Shown here piece after piece: positions 5,818-9,336 of a stretch of DNA of 9,336 nt. The position numbers were made by a program, and so were the translations under genes. Within the stretch, counting starts at the first letter, position 1, and each line of letters opens with the position of its first letter. The DNA lies in the NCBI GenBank assembly GCA_023417885.1, contig JAEZED010000210.1:1-9336 (forward strand), read 5' to 3'. The notes under the pieces were generated by a model that saw nothing but the letters and a program-made list of their open reading frames with translations, ran no database searches and was not told where the DNA came from. Source of the DNA: Planctomycetota bacterium (GTDB taxonomy: Bacteria > Planctomycetota > Phycisphaerae > Tepidisphaerales > Tepidisphaeraceae).

Positions 5818-6061
5818 GATGGCCTCCCGGCGCGTCAAGCGCCGGTTGGAGAGTGACGGAACCAGCGGTGTCGAACAACTCGCCACCGCGTCGCCGCTGT
5901 GCCCCTTGCTTCGACGTGGCGTGCGAGGCGGTTTACGATTTTGTTTTTCGGGCGCGATAATAAAAGAGGCGCTCGAGCTGATATGAGCGGCGGCGAATTG
6001 GGCTCATAAAATCACCGGTTAGAGGGCCGCCCGGGGGGGCCGCAGGGCACGGGCGCCGTCT
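5818..6061. other. Intergenic stretch with AT-rich patch and a 7-bp inverted repeat
   Basis: No credible gene is seen here. An AT-rich patch (about 5937-5976, with TTTTGTTTTT and GATAATAAAAG) stands out in GC-rich surroundings and would suit promoter placement. On the minus strand it contains TATTAT, a good -10 match, upstream of the 224-aa gene, but no convincing -35. TATGAGC (5982-5988) and GCTCATA (6002-6008) form a perfect inverted repeat with a 13-base loop. A G/C run with GCCGCCCGGGGGGGCC follows at about 6027-6042. Confidence 0.4.
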
Positions 6062-6250
6062 CGTTTGTCCCCACGGCTCTTCCGTTTGTCCCCACGGCTG
6101 TTCCGTTTGTCCCCACGGCTGGTCCGTTTGTCCCCACGGCTCTTCCGTGTGTCCCCACGGCGCTTCCGTTTGTCCCCACGGCTGGTCCGTTTGGCCAAAC
6201 GGCTGGTCCGTGTGTCCCCACGGCTGGTCCGTTTGTCCAAACGATGCGCC
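6062..6250. repeat. Tandem 21-bp repeat array, eight units plus a degenerate ninth
   Basis: Units start at 6062, 6083, 6104, 6125, 6146, 6167, 6188, 6209 and 6230, with no spacers. Most contain the core CCGTTTGTCCCCACGG, whose ends (CCGT/ACGG) are complementary. The link between cores is variable (CTCTT, CTGTT, CTGGT, CGCTT). Unit 7 is changed so that CCGTTTGGCCAAACGG (6187-6202) is a perfect 16-bp palindrome, and unit 9 contains CGTTTG-TC-CAAACG (6230-6243). Because 21 is a multiple of three, every reading frame through the array stays open and spells seven-residue repeats. The unit-to-unit changes are not mainly synonymous in any frame, so it looks like non-coding DNA. It could be an iteron-like protein-binding array or a simple variable-number repeat. 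Confidence 0.9.
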
Positions 6251-6318
6251 GGCGCTCACCCGCCACCGGAGCCATCGTCGAACGCCAGCGGCGAGCGGGC
6301 GGGAAGGCCACGACGGCG

Positions 6319-6332
6319 ACCTTATATAAGGT
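6319..6332. promoter_or_regulatory. 14-bp perfect AT-centred palindrome
   Basis: ACCTTATATAAGGT is a perfect palindrome in otherwise very GC-rich DNA (6251-6432), where no gene is seen. The TATATAA centre and its position 210 bases before the ATPase-nuclease gene make it a candidate operator or promoter core. No partner -35 is evident. Confidence 0.35.
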
Positions 6333-6432
6333 GCGACGGACGGGGCCGCCCCGCCGCGCGGGCGTGGACGCAGCCCGGGGGAAACGCCCGGTTCCGGAGG
6401 CCCGGAGACCCGCGGCGCGTGGCGGGCGACGA

Positions 6433-6474
6433 GGGGCGAGGGACGGTTAATATGCACTGTCCCCTTTTCGCCCC
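6433..6474. repeat. REP-like imperfect inverted repeat at the edge of the low-GC gene
   Basis: GGGGCGA (6433-6439) and GGGACGGT (6440-6447) face ACTGTCCC (6456-6463) and CGCCCC (6469-6474), around the loop TAATATGC. Seven of eight inner pairs match, and a four-base bulge (TTTT side, 6465-6468) separates the two stem parts. It resembles short palindromic intergenic repeats of the REP type. It sits 68 bases before the ATPase-nuclease start, where base composition falls. Confidence 0.6.
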
Positions 6475-6541
6475 CTACAACTTGGCGCGGGTTCCTGCCA
6501 CTTTTGCGATCCGAGTGGGATCATGTACCTTCAACCAGCTC

Positions 6542-8638
6542 ATGCGAATCGAGACGCTGCACGTCGAGAACTTTCGGGCAATCAGGCTTGCGAGGCTGGT
6601 TGACATCAGGGAGGCCATTGTTATCGCGGGCCCAAATGGCTGCGGCAAGTCCGCCATATTCGATGCCCTTCGCTTGCTCAAGTCTGCTTATGGGCAGTAC
6701 CACCAGAACGAATTTCAATCCTGGCTCAACGAGTTTCAGATTAAGTTTGAGAATTTGCGGCGCGACGCAGCCAGAGTGTTCCATGACCCGAGCAAGGAAC
6801 TGCGTATCGAGGCCACGATTCGCTTAGCGCCGGACGAGAGGACCTTTTTGTATGAGAATGCCAAGGAATTGCTTCTCAAGCTGAACTGGGCACAGTTCCA
6901 TCGAGACACTACCCATGTCTCAGGCATCGTGATGAATCCAACGAGGCAGCGGAAGCAAAGCCCTATCGTCGAGAGCCAAGCCGCAAAGATGGTCGATGAG
7001 CTTAAGCGCCTGCTCGAGGCGGAGGAGACACATCGAGCGATACTTACGATGCAACCCGGCGAAGAACCGACCGCGGTGTCAAATGCGTTGATTGAGACCG
7101 TATTCACTCTCTACGAGCCGGAAAATTTAGGTATAATAGACTACTACGGTCCGCACCGAGTGTTTGGGCGGGAACAACTCAGCAACATTCATCTAAGGGT
7201 GCAGGAGCCATCCGAACGTGGTCAGCACGCGCTGTACAACATCCAGAATAAGTATGCAAACATCAAGACACAGATGGCCCAGACGTATGTGCGGCAAATG
7301 CTAGCTAGAGAGGCGGGCGTCGAGCTTGGCCAATCGATTGATCTCAAGGAAACGCTCGACGAACTCTTCGAGGTATTCTTCCCTGGCAAAAAGTTCCTCG
7401 GGATCCTACCAACTCCTGAGGGGGAGTTGACCTTTCCGGTACGGCTCGAATCAGGGCGAGAACATGATATAAACGAACTGAGCTCTGGGGAGAGGGAGGT
7501 CCTGATTGGATATCTGCGCCTCAGAAACTCCGCTCCGTGCAATTCCGTCATTCTGATCGACGAGCCCGAGCTACACCTGAATCCACGGTTGATCAGAGGG
7601 CTTCCGAGGTTCTACCAGAAGCACATCGGAACCGGGCTCTGCAATCAGCTGTGGATGATAACCCATTCGGACACCCTTCTGCGCGAGGCCGTCGAGGAGC
7701 CTGCTTACGACGTTTACCATATGCAACCGTCATATGCTACCGACGCAGATGAGAACCAGCTTGTCAAGCTATCGGTCTCGGCCGACCTTGAGCGCGCAAT
7801 CATAAGTCTCGTCGGTGACCTCGCAAGTTATAGTCCGCGATCTAAAGTGGTGCTACTCGAGGGAGAGGCATCAGAAGTTGATGCCAGTATAATCAGCGAG
7901 CTTTTTCCGGAGTTTGCCGATAAATTCAACCTCGTCTCGGTCGGAAGCAAACTGCGCGTCGGAGCAGTGCACACGATCCTCGACCAGGCCGCTTCCACAG
8001 GGCAACTTGACGCCCGTTTCTTTTCGATCGTGGATCGAGACTGGGGCGAGACGGTCGGCTCTACTGGCACTGAGGTGCAACATAGATTCAGCTGGGATGT
8101 GTACCATATCGAGAACTACCTACTCGAAGCGAGCTTTGTGCGCGAGGCGATGCGCAGTCTGGCCCTGCGGTCGGATATCCCAGATGTGGCTGCGATAGAC
8201 GAACAGCTGAAGCAGGCTGCTCATGACACGATTGACTCTTTAGTTCGCGACCGCTTGGAACGACGAGTTAACAAGAAACTAGTCCGCTGTATCAACACTC
8301 GGTCCTCGCCGACGCTGCCCCTCGCAGGTGGTCTACGCAGTGCGGCGGAAGCCTCGGCTAAGAAGATCGCACAAGCGCTCGATGAGGAACTCGCGGTCAA
8401 CCTACTTCAAGGGCAGGAGACCGCGATCAGGTCAGAACTTGAGGCGTCGCTCTCGGAAGGGCGCTGGCGTGCAGACTTCCGGGGTCGTGACATACTGCGA
8501 AAGTTCTGTGCGCTCCATCCTGGTATTCTTGGCATCTCGTACGAGAAATTTCGCAATCTGATTATTAACCGCATGCGCGAAGCTGGCTATCGCCCAGGTG
8601 GCATGCGCAGCGTCTTGGAGCAAATTGATGCATTGTGA
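6542..8638 (+). CDS. Fused ABC/AAA ATPase - DUF4435 (TOPRIM) protein, PARIS AriA-AriB-like candidate defence gene
   Basis: The protein is 698 aa. Residues 1-385 form an SMC/Rad50-like AAA_15/AAA_21 ATPase: MRIETLHVENFRAI opening, Walker A GPNGCGKS (30-37), a helical insert, signature ELSSGERE (312-319), Walker B VILIDEPELHLNP (336-348, Asp340, Glu341) and switch His375 (MITHSD). Residues about 434-698 look like DUF4435, a TOPRIM-type nuclease domain: VVLLEGEASEVD (Glu440), FFSIVDRDW (Asp498, Asp500), YHIENYLLE (521-529) and a final FRGRDILRKF. ATPase plus DUF4435 is the domain pair of PARIS, in which AriA senses phage anti-restriction proteins and releases AriB, a nuclease acting on host tRNA. 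Here both are in one chain. Other OLD-like ATPase-TOPRIM systems are the alternative. Start: ATG 6542 fits the family N-terminus; the frame is open back to 6065 only because it crosses the repeats. No Shine-Dalgarno is seen, and an in-frame GTG is at 6515. Base composition is about 50-58% G+C in sampled lines, with many A/T-ending codons, unlike its neighbours, so transfer is likely. Confidence 0.88.
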   Translation: MRIETLHVENFRAIRLARLVDIREAIVIAGPNGCGKSAIFDALRLLKSAYGQYHQNEFQSWLNEFQIKFENLRRDAARVFHDPSKELRIEATIRLAPDERTFLYENAKELLLKLNWAQFHRDTTHVSGIVMNPTRQRKQSPIVESQAAKMVDELKRLLEAEETHRAILTMQPGEEPTAVSNALIETVFTLYEPENLGIIDYYGPHRVFGREQLSNIHLRVQEPSERGQHALYNIQNKYANIKTQMAQTYVRQMLAREAGVELGQSIDLKETLDELFEVFFPGKKFLGILPTPEGELTFPVRLESGREHDINELSSGEREVLIGYLRLRNSAPCNSVILIDEPELHLNPRLIRGLPRFYQKHIGTGLCNQLWMITHSDTLLREAVEEPAYDVYHMQPSYATDADENQLVKLSVSADLERAIISLVGDLASYSPRSKVVLLEGEASEVDASIISELFPEFADKFNLVSVGSKLRVGAVHTILDQAASTGQLDARFFSIVDRDWGETVGSTGTEVQHRFSWDVYHIENYLLEASFVREAMRSLALRSDIPDVAAIDEQLKQAAHDTIDSLVRDRLERRVNKKLVRCINTRSSPTLPLAGGLRSAAEASAKKIAQALDEELAVNLLQGQETAIRSELEASLSEGRWRADFRGRDILRKFCALHPGILGISYEKFRNLIINRMREAGYRPGGMRSVLEQIDAL

Positions 8639-8740
8639 TCTGCGCCCCGCCACTGCCCCGGCGAGAGGAGAGCATACACAAACCACGCGTTGAGCCCCCA
8701 CCCCGCCGACGGAGAGATTCTCGCTCCTCGCTCCTCGCTT
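8639..8740. repeat. Short gap with three 7-bp tandem repeats
   Basis: The gap between the convergent ATPase-nuclease and right-edge genes holds CTCGCTC, CTCGCTC, CTCGCTT in tandem (8720-8740), directly abutting the stop codon of the minus-strand gene. The rest (8639-8719) shows no convincing terminator hairpin or other structure. Confidence 0.5.
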
Positions 8741-9336
8741 CTAGTCCTGCGGGTCTTCGGGGATGTCGCCGGCTTCGGCGTTGCGGGCTTTTTCCATGGT
8801 CATGAGCAGGCCCATCGTCAGGTCCTTCGACGGGGCGTGGCGGAGGATGTCCCAGTGCTCGCGCAGGAAGCCCTGCGTGAAGCGGATCACCTGCGAGAGG
8901 CTGATCACCTGCACCGGATAGCCCAGCGGCTCGGGGGAGCGGGCGCCGAAGGCGACGAGGCGCGTGCGATAGCCGTACGGCGGGGGGAGATCCGAGACGC
9001 CGTGGGCGAGCAGATCCTGCACGACGCGGTCGGCCATCTCCGGCGGCGCACAGCCGAAGCGGGTGAGCACGGCCTTGAGGACATGCGGGTCGCGCGCGCC
9101 GCGGTTGAGCTCGGCGCGGCCCTCCTTCACCTCGCCGACGATCATGTCGATGCGGTCGTCGGCGGTTCCCAGGGCAGGATCGGGGGCCAGCTCCGAGGCG
9201 GGGGCCGGGCGGCGATGGCGGCGTACCACCTCGTGCCCCGCGCCGGGGAATCGCACGGCCAGGACGTCGAGATCGGTGCTCGTGCGATAAGGCCCGGCAC
9301 GCCCGACGGCTTCGACGACGGCGTACTCCGTGACGG
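8741..9336 (-). CDS. C-terminal part of a possible PD-(D/E)XK-type nuclease-like protein (5' end outside window)
   Basis: The frame is open to the window edge, with 197 visible residues ending at a TAG at 8743-8741. A GTG at 9256 is in frame, but codons upstream stay open and are as protein-like, so the true start lies outside. Near the edge is YRTSTDLDVLAVRFPG, then about 40 residues later IDMIVGEVKEG. An acidic residue on one strand (S-T-D-L-D-V-L) followed by a hydrophobic strand with E-V-K is the core of PD-(D/E)XK nuclease folds. The rest has a helical region (DPHVLKAVLTRFG, EMADRVVQDLLAHG), VRVV-like strands (TRLVAFGARS, GYPVQVISLSQVIRF) and an ending FLREHWDILRHAPSKDLTMGLLMTMEKA. I have seen that last pattern in conserved hypothetical proteins. 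Codon use is GC-rich like the backbone, unlike the neighbouring ATPase-nuclease gene. Nuclease activity is an inference from one motif; a non-catalytic conserved hypothetical is the alternative. Confidence 0.7.
   Translation of the reverse strand, partial: VTEYAVVEAVGRAGPYRTSTDLDVLAVRFPGAGHEVVRRHRRPAPASELAPDPALGTADDRIDMIVGEVKEGRAELNRGARDPHVLKAVLTRFGCAPPEMADRVVQDLLAHGVSDLPPPYGYRTRLVAFGARSPEPLGYPVQVISLSQVIRFTQGFLREHWDILRHAPSKDLTMGLLMTMEKARNAEAGDIPEDPQD

Noticed and set aside
5818..5886. Longer start for the 224-aa protein giving a Tat-like SNRRLTRREAI leader
   Set aside because: There is no hydrophobic segment after the arginines, and GGAGG is placed correctly for the ATG at 5817.
6062..6250. 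CRISPR array
   Set aside because: Units are directly contiguous with no spacers, the 21-bp period is too short, and no cas gene is present.
5933..6457. Minus-strand 174-aa protein with seven-residue GQTDQPW-type repeats
   Set aside because: All frames through the array are open. Unit differences change amino acids (Q/H, D/E, Q/E/A) rather than being synonymous, and the flanks look non-coding with no ribosome binding site.
6065..6541. N-terminal extension of the ATPase-nuclease by 159 residues
   Set aside because: The frame is open only because the 21-bp repeat has no stops in any frame; the extension is Arg/Leu repeat and GC-rich junk, and the family N-terminus begins at 6542.
1..9336. tRNA, rRNA or complete insertion sequence
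   Set aside because: I saw no T-loop/anticodon cloverleaf, no conserved rRNA core words, and no transposase motifs or paired terminal repeats around any gene.

Overview
This is a GC-rich bacterial window. Sampled lines are about 65-85% G+C, except one gene of roughly 50-58%. Codon third positions are strongly G/C. Short 'TTRP/TRP' linkers in exported proteins and two proteins that resemble families I associate with Planctomycetota suggest a planctomycete, perhaps Phycisphaerae-like. That placement is an inference; there is no rRNA or other marker gene here.

Layout. (a) 1-278, plus strand: the C-terminal end of a gene that begins outside the window, followed by a strong hairpin (298-340). (b) 4525-342, minus strand: a tight five-gene copper-handling cluster. 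In transcription order it encodes a small secreted Cys/His-rich protein, a lipoprotein with a heavy-metal-binding domain, a TolC/CusC-type outer-membrane lipoprotein, a Tat-exported two-domain multicopper oxidase ending in a second copy of the same heavy-metal-binding domain, and a cytoplasmic CopZ-like HMA protein. Start/stop overlaps and short gaps indicate one transcript, ending at the 298-340 hairpin. The joint picture is periplasmic copper/cuprous detoxification: oxidation, binding, and an outer-membrane conduit. No inner-membrane RND pump or membrane-fusion protein lies within the cluster. (c) 5817-4606, minus strand: two unrecognised proteins (224 and 130 aa), separated by a repeat-bearing gap. 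(d) 5818-6541: 724 bases without a credible gene. It holds 21-bp tandem repeats, a 14-bp AT palindrome and a REP-like inverted repeat. (e) 6542-8638, plus strand: a lower-GC gene fusing an ABC/AAA-type ATPase to a DUF4435/TOPRIM-like nuclease domain. This is the domain pair of the PARIS anti-phage system (AriA + AriB) in one chain. (f) 8741-9336, minus strand: the C-terminal part of a protein with a PD-(D/E)XK-like D...E-x-K arrangement.

The most interesting part is (d)-(f). A compositionally foreign, probably anti-phage ATPase-nuclease sits between arrays of short repeats and beside a possible nuclease, all inserted in an otherwise uniform GC-rich chromosome. The copper cluster is of recognisable type, but it has unusual touches: a duplicated metal-binding domain, a two-domain oxidase and no pump.
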